Source of the DNA: Ampelomyces quisqualis
Taxonomy: Eukaryota > Ascomycota > Dothideomycetes > Pleosporales > Phaeosphaeriaceae
DNA length: 64,000 nt
NCBI GenBank assembly: GCA_018398575.1
Contig: JAGTXZ010000005.1
Span: 1,054,001 to 1,118,000, forward strand
Direction of reading: 5' to 3'
Below the pieces are notes generated by a model, which did not search any database, was not told the DNA's origin, and saw only the letters and a list, made by a program, of their open reading frames with translations. Below, in pieces: positions 12,643 to 22,638 of the stretch; position 1 is the first letter of the stretch; each line of letters begins with the position of its first letter. Both the position numbers and the translations under genes were made by a program.

Positions 12643-13091
12643 GGCGACGACTGTGTTGCGCAGTGGTTGGGGAGGCGGAGCGGAAAGGTCGGTGGGCAGT
12701 GGAGTGTCAAGGGCTGGACATGTGGGATATCTACTCAGCACGGAGTAGAAATTACCGAGTATGTAGGACCTTGATGGAGTCGCGTCATGTGAATGACTCC
12801 TACCCGTCTTCGGCAAGCAACCGCGTGCGACTGGACAGCAACGCGAGCACGGCGGTCGAGTCCCTTCACGCACTGTATGCTCGAGGACCACCGGACACGC
12901 GTGTGGATATGGAGGTGATATATACACAGCAGTACGGACTAGGTGAGGCTGTTGCGCGTCCGGTGGTGGGCCAATGGCAGCACGAGCAATGCCGATGACG
13001 CCGAAGTCGGCCGCGGTGGCATTTGGGCTTGGCGAGGAGGAAATTCCGGGCCAGACGCCCTCGACGGGGCAACACCACATGCACTGCGACA
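12643..13091. promoter_or_regulatory. SER1-LYS4 bidirectional promoter with TGACTC and CCAAT
   Basis: A 449-bp spacer joins two divergent amino-acid biosynthesis genes. TGACTC at 12794-12799 matches the core of the Gcn4/CpcA cross-pathway control element; it is 152 bp from the SER1 ATG and 293 bp from the LYS4 ATG. CCAAT at 12971-12975 could bind the HAP/CBC complex about 117 bp upstream of LYS4. Co-induction on amino-acid starvation is inferred. Confidence 0.55.
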
Positions 13092-15677
13092 ATGGCCATG
13101 TCGATGCGAGCTGTGCGAAGCGTGCGGCTGCTCCGTCGTGGGCCGGCCATTGTAGGTCCACTCCCACCCATCCCTCCACGTGACCGCGCAGTCACCAACA
13201 TTGAACTGCCATAGCTTCGGGCGAGTCCTGCTCTGCGCGTCGCATCGCACCTGCCCCGGGCAGACCTCGTCCCTCGTGCCTTCTCTACCACGGCAGCCCC
13301 ACGTGATGCGCCCGACGTCTTCCACTCGCTGAGGGAGGGCTCGGCCGCCAACTTCCTGTCGACCCTCCAGGAAACCCCCAAGACCCCGCAGACCCTCACC
13401 GAGAAGATTGTGCAGCGCCATTCCGTGGGCGTCGCCGAGGGCAAGATCCTCAGGGCCGGCGACTATGTCACCCTGCAACCGCACAAATGCATGACCCACG
13501 ACAACTCGTGGCCCGTCGCGCTCAAGTTCATGTCCATTGGCGCGACGCAGATCAGCGACCCCCCGCAGATTGTCATGACGCTCGACCACGACGTGCAGAA
13601 CAAGACCGAGAAGAACCTCAAAAAGTACAGCCAGATTGAAGAGTTCGCCAAGAAGCAGCATGTGGTCTTCTACCCGGCCGGACGAGGCATTGGCCATCAG
13701 ATCATGGTCGAGGAGGGCTACGCATGGCCAGGAACACTAGCCGTGGCGTCGGACAGCCACTCGAACATGTATGGTGGTATTGGCTGTTTGGGCACGCCTG
13801 TGGTGCGGACAGACGCCGCTAGTATCTGGGCGACGGGCAAGACATGGTGGCAGATTCCGCCCGTCGCAAAGGTCAATCTGATCGGCACCATGCCGCAAGG
13901 CGTCACTGGCAAGGATGTCATTGTCGCGCTGGCTGGCCTGTTCAACAAGGACGAAGTGCTCAATCATGCTATTGAGTTTACTGGAACCGACGAGACCTTG
14001 GGCAGCATCCCCGTGGACGACCGCCTGACCATCGCGAACATGACGACCGAATGGGGTGCGCTTACCGGTCTGTTTCCCATCGACTCAACTCTGCACGCCT
14101 GGCTCCGGGCGAGGGCAACTCTCGCAGCCATGGGGGAAACGCAAGCCAAGGATCACCATCAGCAACAGTTCATACACGAGCGCATCGACAAGCTCTTCAC
14201 AGCCACTGGCATTGTAGGAAAGCAGCTGGGTCACATCTTCAAGCCTGCTCTGGCAGCCGACAAGGGAGCAGTATATGCCAAGGAACTCTTCCTTGACCTC
14301 GCCACTCTGTCGCCCTATGTCTCGGGTCCAAACTCGGTCAAGGTCGCAACTCCGCTCATTGAGCTCCAAAATCAGAATATTCCCATCAACAAGGCGTATC
14401 TCGTCTCGTGCACAAACTCCCGTGCCTCGGACATTGCAGCAGCAGCCAAGGTTTTCAAAGACGCTGCCGCTACTAATGGCGACAAGATCCCAAAGATTGC
14501 TGACAGCGTCGACTTCTACATCGCCGCCGCCTCAATACCAGAACAGAAAGCGGCCGAAGAGGCTGGTGACTGGCAAACGCTTCTCGAGGCTGGTGCTCAG
14601 CCGCTACCCGCTGGCTGCGGACCATGCATCGGCCTAGGCACAGGTCTTCTCGAGCCAGGAGAGGTCGGCATCAGCGCCAGCAACCGCAACTTCAAGGGTC
14701 GTATGGGATCTCCCGATGCCAAGGCCTACCTCGCTAGCCCCGAAGTCGTTGCCGCCAGCGCTCTGTCCGGCAACATCTCGGGACCAGGACGATACGAGGT
14801 ACCCGAGGGTTACCAAGGTGTTCGCCGAGGTGAGGGCGATGGTATTCCCGAGGAACAGCGCATGATGACCATCGAGGACATGCTTGAGAAAGCTATCAAG
14901 GATGCAGAGGCCGCTATTGGCACTTTCGACACCGCAACCTCCGACACGCAAACAGTCAATGTACCTGAAGCAGCAAGTGCTGGAGCAGAGACCTTGACGG
15001 AGATTCTACCTGGCTTCCCTGAGAGCATCAGCGGAGAAATTGTTTTCTGTGACGCCGACAATATCAACACCGACGGAATCTACCCCGGCAAGTACACTTA
15101 CCAGGACGACGTGACCCGCAACCAGATGGCGGAAGTCTGCATGGAGAACTACGATCCCAGCTTCGGTAAGAAGGCAAAAGCTGGTGACATTCTCGTATCC
15201 GGCTTCAACTTTGGCTGCGGCAGCAGCCGAGAGCAAGCCGCCACGGCCATCCTCGCAAAGGGCATCCCACTCGTCGTCGCCGGCAGCTTCGGCAACATCT
15301 TCAGCAGAAACAGCATCAACAACGCCCTCATGGGCGTCGAAGTCCCCAAGCTAGCCAACCGTCTTCGCGAAGTTTTTTCCTCTACTAACCCTTCTTCCTC
15401 GCAACAGGACATCAACGAGCCCTCGCAGAACTGCGAATCGCTCGACTCTCCTCCGCCTGCAGCTCCCGTCCAGCCCGTTGAGTCGAAGCAATTGACGCGC
15501 CGCACTGGCTGGACGCTGGAGTGGGATGTGCGCCGAAGCACGGTCAACGTGCAAGAAGGACCGGATGGAGCCAAGTGGAGCGTCAAGGTCGGTGAGCTCC
15601 CTCCTAATGTGCAGGAGATTATTGCTCTTGGCGGTCTGGAGAATTGGGTGAAGAAGGAGATTGGAGCGACAGGCTAG
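13092..15677 (+). CDS. LYS4: Homoaconitase, mitochondrial
   Basis: 4Fe-4S hydro-lyase of the alpha-aminoadipate lysine pathway, acting between homocitrate and homoisocitrate in the mitochondrial matrix. Exons are 13092..13151 and 13215..15677, giving 840 residues. The 63-nt intron (GTAGGT...CATAG) joins a basic N-terminus to a second Arg-rich stretch with RAFSTT, a typical presequence end. SCTNSR and GCGPC supply the cluster cysteines, and GFNFGCGSSREQA is the swivel-domain motif. The C-terminus (TRRTGWTLEWDVRRS, ending LENWVKKEI) marks homoaconitase rather than aconitase or Leu1. An extra Ser/Pro/Gln-rich stretch of about 38 residues, coded at about 15373-15490, sits just before that block; it begins with an intron-like branch and acceptor sequence and probably explains the length above the usual ~700-780. 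Confidence 0.93.
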
Positions 15678-16118
15678 TGTATACCCAGGAACTGCATGGG
15701 GCGGCGTTACAGGAAAATGAATAGGGTCATGTAGATGGCATTGTTTGCATAGCTTGTTCAATGATTGCAAGTACAAACAACATCAAGGTTGCGAGTTACC
15801 AAATTCCACCGCAATTTTTTGAGCATTGTTTTTTATCTTCATAGGATCGACAAAGCAATACAATGGCCTGTTTGTTCCTGGATCATGTTGACTGCAAATG
15901 ATTGATTTCAGCAGATATCATGCCTTTCACTCTCAACTCTTCCTCCTCGGCCTTGCACTCCACAAAGTATAATTTTAGACTGCCATGTCTAGCAGAGCCA
16001 AGATCTAGGTCATACTCGAGCTCAGACCAGCTCGCGCCAAATCGGAGGCGGGCATGGCGGGCACCGAAATGCCACCAAAAAGGCCTTTTATGCAGCTCCA
16101 GCGCACCTTCACCTCGAC
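15678..16118. other. Intergenic, holds Cyc2-like leader and overlapping uORF
   Basis: About 440 bp separate the LYS4 stop and the Cyc2-like start. The only notable element is an upstream ATG at 16054 whose frame ends at TGA 16129-16131, inside the next CDS. A longer ORF from 15902 is in the third frame and has no family resemblance. Confidence 0.5.
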
Positions 16119-16131
16119 ATGTCCTGGCTGA
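16054..16131 (+). other. Overlapping uORF with presequence-like peptide
   Basis: A 25-codon ORF starts 65 nt before the Cyc2-like ATG and overlaps its first 13 bases in another frame. Its peptide has a basic, Ser/Thr-rich end (MQLQRTFTST) that looks like a mitochondrial presequence. It may be a translational uORF or the displaced N-terminus of the downstream protein. Confidence 0.4.
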
Positions 16132-17153
16132 AGCGACGACGAGGCCCGCTAATCCTCATCGGAACGTCGGCAGTCGGCGGCGCAGCGTATCGCTTCTTCA
16201 GACCCGCCAACGCGTCGGACGCATCGCTGAACCCGCACACGTTCGCGCCCTACACGCTGGTCGAGAAGCAGACCGTCTCGCCCACGAGCGCCGTCTTCAC
16301 CCTGCGCAACCACGATGGCAAGCCCGAGCCGGACAGCGTCAGGGAGGTCTGGAAGAGGAGCGTGTGGAGTGTGCAGATAAAGCAGCCGCAATTGCAGATC
16401 GCCCGCGCCTACACGCCGCTGCCACCGACGGCGGACAGCCACAAGAAAGCTCGCGATGAGCCCGCGGACATCAGGCTCCTCATCCGGCAAGAAGAGGCTG
16501 GCGAGGTGTCGACATACCTGCATCGACTGCCCGAAGCCTCCATGGTTGAGTTGCGCGGGCCCAACACGGAGCTCGAGCTGCCCCCCGACATCAAAGAGGT
16601 CATCTTCTTGGCTGGCGGCACTGGCATCGCGCCGGCAATGCAAGTCGCACAGGCACTGGGACGAAGGACGGGCAGCAAAATGCACATTCTATGGGCGAAC
16701 AGGCGGCGCGACGAGTGTGTAGGTGGTGTCAGCGACGGCAGGGCGGCGGCCCCATCAGCAGAAAGCCGCAAGGGCTGGTGGCAGAGCCTGCTTGCATCCA
16801 GCGAGCCAGCCCAAGATACACTGGTAGACGGGTACACGGGCCAAGCCAAGGGCGCCATCGTGAAGGAGCTGGACGCGCTCAAGGAACAAGGTAAAGCCGC
16901 GACCCGGGGCCTGAGCGTGCAGTACTACGTCGACGAGGAAAAGTCTTTTATACAGCCCGCAGACCTGGAGAGCAGAATTGCGCCGACGCCAGAAGAGAAA
17001 GGGTCGCGACTGATCATGGTGTCGGGTCCAGACGGATTCATCCAGCATTGGGCCGGCAAGAAGCAGTGGGTTGGCGGGAGGGAAACGCAAGGCCCATTAG
17101 GAGGCGTGCTGGGCAAAATGGAACTAGCAGACTGGAGAGTGTTCAAGCTGTGA
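16119..17153 (+). CDS. CYC2: Cyc2-like mitochondrial FAD/NAD(P) oxidoreductase
   Basis: A single-exon gene of 344 residues. The N-terminus is basic and followed by a hydrophobic segment (LILIGTSAVGGAAYRFF, about 11-27), which suits an inner-membrane anchor. A ferredoxin-reductase-type FAD domain follows with ARAYTPLPP (the RxYTxx flavin-binding motif). The NAD(P) domain has FLAGGTGIAPAMQ and, near the end, MVSGPDGFIQHW. This layout and the closing GKKQWVGGRETQGPLGG fit fungal Cyc2, which acts with haem lyase in cytochrome c maturation in the intermembrane space. A plain NADH-cytochrome b5 reductase is the alternative, but the split NAD domain with a long Ser/Ala insertion favours Cyc2. The start is uncertain because of the overlapping uORF. 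Confidence 0.8.
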   Translation: MSWLKRRRGPLILIGTSAVGGAAYRFFRPANASDASLNPHTFAPYTLVEKQTVSPTSAVFTLRNHDGKPEPDSVREVWKRSVWSVQIKQPQLQIARAYTPLPPTADSHKKARDEPADIRLLIRQEEAGEVSTYLHRLPEASMVELRGPNTELELPPDIKEVIFLAGGTGIAPAMQVAQALGRRTGSKMHILWANRRRDECVGGVSDGRAAAPSAESRKGWWQSLLASSEPAQDTLVDGYTGQAKGAIVKELDALKEQGKAATRGLSVQYYVDEEKSFIQPADLESRIAPTPEEKGSRLIMVSGPDGFIQHWAGKKQWVGGRETQGPLGGVLGKMELADWRVFKL

Positions 17154-17386
17154 TATATTGTACGTTCACCCATTTCGATCAACCACTAGCAAATACCAGC
17201 AGGACTCACTCGCGCCCAGCTGTAGCATGTTCATGGAACTCAAGCTACAAGTTGCAGGTGATTGCTCATTCGCTTGTGCCCGTCATCCGCATGCCGCTCA
17301 GCACGCCGACTTTTCGTCCAGAAAGTCAACATTGATCCATCATGGTCCTCAAAGCGTGCAGACGCTGCCGACACCTCATCGAAGTG

Positions 17387-17393
17387 TATATAA
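17387..17393 (+). promoter_or_regulatory. TATA box of secreted oxidase gene
   Basis: TATATAA lies 60 bp upstream of the ATG at 17453. This strong TATA fits an inducible secreted enzyme with a short leader. Confidence 0.5.
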
Positions 17394-17452
17394 CACCCCT
17401 CCACGTCCACAACCTTCAGTTCATCCTTTAGCATTGTCTCCACGCTCTCAAC

Positions 17453-19219
17453 ATGCCTTGGCTTGTGCTGGCCACCATCTTATTCACGCTACACCAAGCT
17501 CTGGGAAACCCACTCAAGGCCAATATCAGATCGAACAGAAGAGATCATGGTGATGGCTGCAATCCGTTACTCCAAGACTTTGACTCACTCGGCGCATGGT
17601 TCGATGGCGTGGCATCGATCAATTGCACGACCCAGCCGGACCAGCAGCGTAAGGACGCGTCCATTGCTATAGTGGGCGCCGGTATCTCTGGACTGGCAAC
17701 AGCTCTGATGCTGGATAGCGTTGGTCTCCACAATTGGGAAATCCTCGAAGCCAGTGGGCGCGTTGGTGGAAGGTTTAGGACTAAGCTCGTGGCTGCCACA
17801 CAGGAATGGGCGGAGATGGGGCCCATGCGGCTACCGTATTCGATTACTTACAAAGATGGTGAAACAGTCGAATACACAGAGCATCGAATGGTATGGCAAC
17901 TGGCTGAGCTGCTCAATCAAATGAACAACAACGACACCGATCTGAAGATCGGCTTCATCCCGTGGATCCAGCACCATCCAAACGAGCTGCTGGGCCTCGG
18001 AACTGGAAGACACCCTGATGGAAGCGTACCATCGCGCGCAGAAATCGAAGCAGATCCCAGCCTTGGAAAGCCGGCACCATTGACCTCACAAGAGTACAAG
18101 GACACCAAGCAGCATATGGACGATATTCTCAAGCAAAAGGATGCCCTCAAAGAAGTGCAACGCGACGTCTGGCGCGCCCATAAAAAAGCTTTAGTTCAAG
18201 GTCTGGATGACTGGAGTCAACAGTCTATGATGCGCAACCTGTTCAAAGCAAGCGAGAACGTCACAGACGCTATATGGACGGCAAGCGACTACGATGTTTT
18301 CTGGGACGAATTAGTCCACAACTCAAACCTCGCGCAGGACGGCGGGCCTAGCTCACACGGACTGACGGAGTGGAAGTGTATCGACCAGGGCTTCAACAAA
18401 CTATCCGATGCATTCATCCCGCACGTTCAAGACCGCCTTGTGCTCAACCGCAAGATTCGGAAACTCGAGCCTATCCACGATAACCATAACCGCACCACAA
18501 CCCGCCTTTCGTGGTACCCAAGCGTCAGCAACCGCACATTCGAGTCCAAAGACTACGACTACACCATCATGGCCGTCCCCTTCACCATGACGCGCTTCAT
18601 GGGCCTCCCGAAATTCTCCTCGGTCCTAGGCCGCGCCATCAGCGAAGCCGGTCTACGCTTCAAATCCGCGTGCAAAGTCGCTCTGCTCTTCTCCTCTCGT
18701 TTCTGGGAACACGGCGACCGCCCCATCTTCGGCGGCTACTCCACACCTCCCAGCGCCGCCGTCGGTGCCCTGTACTACCCCGTCTACGGCCTCAACGAGT
18801 CCCGCCCAGGCCTCATCATGCACTACCGCGGCAGCTCGTGGAGCGAGGAATTCACGAGCTTCTCGGACGAAGAACATGTTCAGACCGTGTTGGATGCAAT
18901 TGTAGATGTCCACGGCGAAGTCGCTAGACAGTTGTACACGGGGGACTACGAGCGCTTGTGCTGGTTGCAGGACGAGCATATTGGCACGGCGTGGTGCAGG
19001 CCGGATGTTATGCAGCGACAGTTGTATATCCCCGCGTATCATCGGACGGAGCATAACACCATTTTCATAGGCGAGCATACGGCGCCGACGAATGCGTGGG
19101 TAAGCTCGGCTTTGTACTCGGCGGTCAGAGGGACGGTGCAGTTGTTGCTTGAGCTGGGGCTGGTGGACGAGGCGAAGGAGGTTAATAGGAGATGGATGGG
19201 GAGGTGGATACAGGTTTGA
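17453..19219 (+). CDS. Secreted L-amino-acid oxidase-like flavoprotein
   Basis: A single-exon gene of 588 residues. Residues 1-18 form a signal peptide (MPWLVLATILFTLHQALG). The Rossmann FAD motif VGAGISGLATALML is at about residue 74, followed by EASGRVGGRF, and the C-terminal flavin motif GEHTAPTNAWVSSALYSAVRG is present. There are many N-glycosylation sequons, as expected for export. The family is flavin amine oxidase; the closest architecture is fungal and snake-venom type L-amino-acid oxidase, which deaminates amino acids to keto acids with release of ammonia and hydrogen peroxide. Substrate range cannot be read from the sequence, and a secreted polyamine oxidase is possible. Nitrogen scavenging or antimicrobial peroxide production is inference. 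Confidence 0.82.
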   Translation: MPWLVLATILFTLHQALGNPLKANIRSNRRDHGDGCNPLLQDFDSLGAWFDGVASINCTTQPDQQRKDASIAIVGAGISGLATALMLDSVGLHNWEILEASGRVGGRFRTKLVAATQEWAEMGPMRLPYSITYKDGETVEYTEHRMVWQLAELLNQMNNNDTDLKIGFIPWIQHHPNELLGLGTGRHPDGSVPSRAEIEADPSLGKPAPLTSQEYKDTKQHMDDILKQKDALKEVQRDVWRAHKKALVQGLDDWSQQSMMRNLFKASENVTDAIWTASDYDVFWDELVHNSNLAQDGGPSSHGLTEWKCIDQGFNKLSDAFIPHVQDRLVLNRKIRKLEPIHDNHNRTTTRLSWYPSVSNRTFESKDYDYTIMAVPFTMTRFMGLPKFSSVLGRAISEAGLRFKSACKVALLFSSRFWEHGDRPIFGGYSTPPSAAVGALYYPVYGLNESRPGLIMHYRGSSWSEEFTSFSDEEHVQTVLDAIVDVHGEVARQLYTGDYERLCWLQDEHIGTAWCRPDVMQRQLYIPAYHRTEHNTIFIGEHTAPTNAWVSSALYSAVRGTVQLLLELGLVDEAKEVNRRWMGRWIQV

Positions 19220-20065
19220 GGAATGATGGAGTGCGGTGTCTATTCGATCAGTCAAAGGGGTTGTTTATTTTTGAAGACAAGTAGAAACACAGTGCTAAGA
19301 TGTCAAGCGAGTCTTCTGATTCAGTGAACAAGCAGTAGGATGTGCGTTCATTGGTACTCTCTTCGTCCCAGTCCTAAGGATTGGCACCCAAGGACATGAG
19401 GGAGACACTGGACAGGTGCGAGCACGTCTCGAAGAGCGGTCCGGACTTGACGATGGGCATGTACTAGTCGCGACTGACAAAGGCGCGGAACGATTCGTGG
19501 CAGGAGAAGAAAGGCAGGTAAAGTAGAGTCTCGCCAGCCATACTGTACAAAGCGCAAGAGAACTCCACAGGTACGACAATTTCAGCTTCATTCATCATGT
19601 GTGAACGCCTATCTGGACCAGGACTTGTCAAAAATCGGTACCCGCAAAGTTCCTAGAAGTGTGGATAGTCCGACATGTTCCTTCAGCGAACATCGTGGAA
19701 AGTATACCTGTCGATTATCGAACCACCCAGAATCGTCGTCGTACTCAGCGCCGTTCACAACTCCTTTCCAGTTCGGGAAGGTCACTAAGCCGACACACCA
19801 CTCATGGCAGAGCGCGCGTGGCTGCAGGGTAGTTTAGCTCCGCACGCTGCGCGCGACCACAACGCTAAAGCAACGCTTAATCTCACTAGCACCACCCCCG
19901 CGAAATTTTATGCTTTAAGGACCACCTCATGTCCTGTGACCTGTCATCCATGTGCAGGTGACTTTTTCCCCGGATTTCATCGTCGTTGATCTTTTGTTCA
20001 TACGCTGAGCTTGCGGGAAGACAGTCGAGCGTTTCGACACATCCACACCCCACTCCGAGCCAATC
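19220..20065. other. Intergenic, MFS permease promoter
   Basis: About 850 bp with no supported gene. A 98-codon minus ORF (19295..19591) has no recognisable motif and overlaps the expected 3' end of the oxidase transcript. Confidence 0.45.
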
Positions 20066-21819
20066 ATGGCAGAAGAGAGAGATATCCAGCCCAACACCGC
20101 GGCACCAGCTGCGGACTACGAGTACTATGGCGACCACAAACGCGCTGCTGATCGCGTTGTGAACGATGCGCGCCTCGCTACGGAAAAAGAGCACAACATG
20201 ACGCTCATGCAGGGCATCAGGCTCTATCCCAAAGCCATTGGCTGGTCTATTTTGATCAGCACCTGCATCGTCATGGAAGGCTACGACGTGTGCTTGCTGA
20301 ACAATTTCTTCGGCTTCCCGCAATTCAAGCGCAAGTACGGCGAAATGCTGCCAAACGGGACGTACGAGATTCCGGCGGCGTGGCAGGCTGGGCTCAGCAA
20401 CGGCGTTATTGTCGGTGAAATCATCGGCTTGTTCTTGAATGGGTGGATCAGTGAGTCGATCGGGTACCGGTATACGGTTATGGGGTGTTTGTTGTTGATC
20501 ATTGCCTTCACCGCGATATTCTTCACGGCACAGACAGTGGTGCACTTGTTGGTTGCAGAGATTCTGTGTGGTATTCCATGGGGTGTTTTTCAGACGCTCA
20601 CTCTCACTTACGCCAGTGAGGTGTGTCCTGTTGCGCTGCGTGGATATTGTAAGTCGTCTTGTTCGAGTTTCGCTGGACGAAAGACTGACAATGTGCAGTG
20701 ACAACATATGTCAACTTCTGCTGGGGTCTCGGGCAAGTCATCGGCATTGGCGTGATTCGCTCCATGCTTGCTCGCGACGATGAATGGTCCTACCGCATTC
20801 CATATGCGTTGCAATGGATGTGGCCTGTTCCTCTTATGATCGGAGTCTGGCTCGCCCCCGAGTCTCCATGGTGGCTAGTTCGCAAAGGCCGTCTCGAAGA
20901 CGCCAAAAAGTCACTTCTTCGGCTTACCAGCTTAAACCGCGAAACAGATTTTGACGCCGAGGAGACTGTGGCCATGATGGTCCATACCACTGCACTTGAG
21001 GAGAAGATCACTCAAGGCGCGTCTTATCTAGACTGCTTCAAAGGCGTAGATCTGCGCCGTACAGAAATCGTCTGCATGGCTTGGGCTATCCAGAACTTGA
21101 GCGGCAATGCCTTCTCCGGTTACTCCAGCTACTTTCTCCAACAAGCTGGACTTCCCGAGTCCACCTCGTACGACTTCGCCCTGGGCCAATACGGCATCAA
21201 CATGGCCGGTGTCTTCGGCGCCTGGTACTTGATGAAGCTCGGTTTCGGCCGACGAACGCTCTACCTTGGCGGTCTTTGCGGTCTCTGCGCCATGCTGTTC
21301 GTCATGGGTTTCCTTGGTCTTGGTCCTGATTCTCAGCGCCAGGAACGTGCCATGGCAACAGGTGCGATGATGATTGTGTGGGCCATGTTTTACCAACTCA
21401 CTGTTGGTACCGTGTGCTACTCGCTTGTCGCCGAGTTGTCATCTCGCAGGCTACAAATCAAGACTGTCGTCCTTGGTCGCAACCTCTACAACGTCATCGG
21501 TATACTCACCTCAGTACTTACACCATACATGCTCAACCCTGGGGCTTGGAATTGGGGTAACTTTGCCGGATTCTTCTGGGCCGGAGCGTGTTTCCTCAGC
21601 ATCATTTACACGTACTTCAGGATGCCTGAGCCCAAGGACCGCAGCTTCGCCGAACTGGATTTGCTTTTCGAGAAGAAGATTTCCGCAAGGAACTTTGCAA
21701 AGACAAATGTCAATGTGTTTGAGCAGACGAACTTCGAGGGCACGGCCGTGTTTGGAAAGTACGAGGAGAAGGTGTCGGATACGGTGCGGACTGAGTCGCT
21801 TGCAGGAACGAAGAGGTGA
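20066..21819 (+). CDS. MFS sugar transporter, alpha-glucoside/maltose permease type
   Basis: Exons are 20066..20648 and 20699..21819, with a 50-nt intron (GTAAGT...GTGCAG) and 567 residues. Twelve hydrophobic segments can be followed. GYDVCLLNNFFGFPQFKRKYG in TM1 and the first loop is characteristic of the yeast Mal11/Agt1 group. PESPWWLVRKGR at the end of the first half and RxGR-like arginines after TM2 and TM8 mark the sugar porter family. The first ~50 residues and the last ~65 are cytosolic and polar. It probably imports a disaccharide by proton symport at the plasma membrane. No glucosidase gene is adjacent, so context does not fix the substrate. Confidence 0.83.
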
Positions 21820-22638
21820 AGCACCTCCAGCTCGTTGCACCGCAATTGTCAGCGCGTTTGGTTTAGACATGTAAATTCTTAGTTTCTAATGCATATACTC
21901 CACAGCACAGGGAGCGCAGCTTGCCTAAAATTCGTGATTGGACGACCCCACGTCAAGTCAAAAGTCTGGTATAGCCTGACTACCTTCAAAGTGTAGAATT
22001 ACATCCTTTGAGAGAACATGGTCTGTCGCGCAGCATGCAAGGCCTTATTAGCAGCCTATGAGGCTGACTGAACAGCCTGAGATAAGTCAAGGCTTGCACT
22101 GAAGCGACCGCAAATTAGTGCATACTACAGATACACAACATCTCAGCTCGGATTCCAACGCTCAGTTTGGCCTCATCCGAGTCAATGGACTGACCACTCG
22201 GCATGCACAGCCCCGTGTAATTCAGAAAGCACTCGATGTCCTCTTTCGTTAGAGTCGCACATGTCTTTTCCACCCGCTAACAGAATTCATCTCTCGCCGT
22301 CTTGCGATACCCTCCAAATCACATCTAACTATCCCTTGCGTGCATTCGCCAAATTCGACCTTGACAGTTTCAAGGTTAGGAAGGCAAAGCATAATCGCCA
22401 TCGCATTTTAAAAGTGGCGCTGTTTCTTTAGCTCGAGATGGCCACCGTAAGTGTCTTCGCGGATGTGGCTTCTCAAAGCCCTACTATATGAAGGCACTTT
22501 GGAGACGAAGTTATAGCCACAAGGTGCCAAAAACTCTGTACCAGTCTCTCATGTGCACCACATCTGTCGCGTCGCCTTCGCCAGGATTAACCATACAAAC
22601 TTCCACCAAGTTCATTTCGCATCCTCGAACCCCCACTC
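21820..22638. other. Intergenic, no gene seen
   Basis: About 820 bp of fairly AT-rich sequence between the permease stop and the end of the F-box pseudogene. Stops are frequent in all frames. Confidence 0.45.

Noticed and set aside
12643..13179. SER1 reading frame open for 179 codons upstream of the chosen ATG
   Set aside because: The upstream peptide is low-complexity, overlaps the LYS4 first exon on the other strand and has no family similarity; MVQRSHV is the conserved start.
17453..21819. Oxidase plus sugar permease as a catabolic or metabolite gene cluster
   Set aside because: Adjacent genes lack a shared pathway, a regulator or a core biosynthetic enzyme; proximity alone is not evidence.
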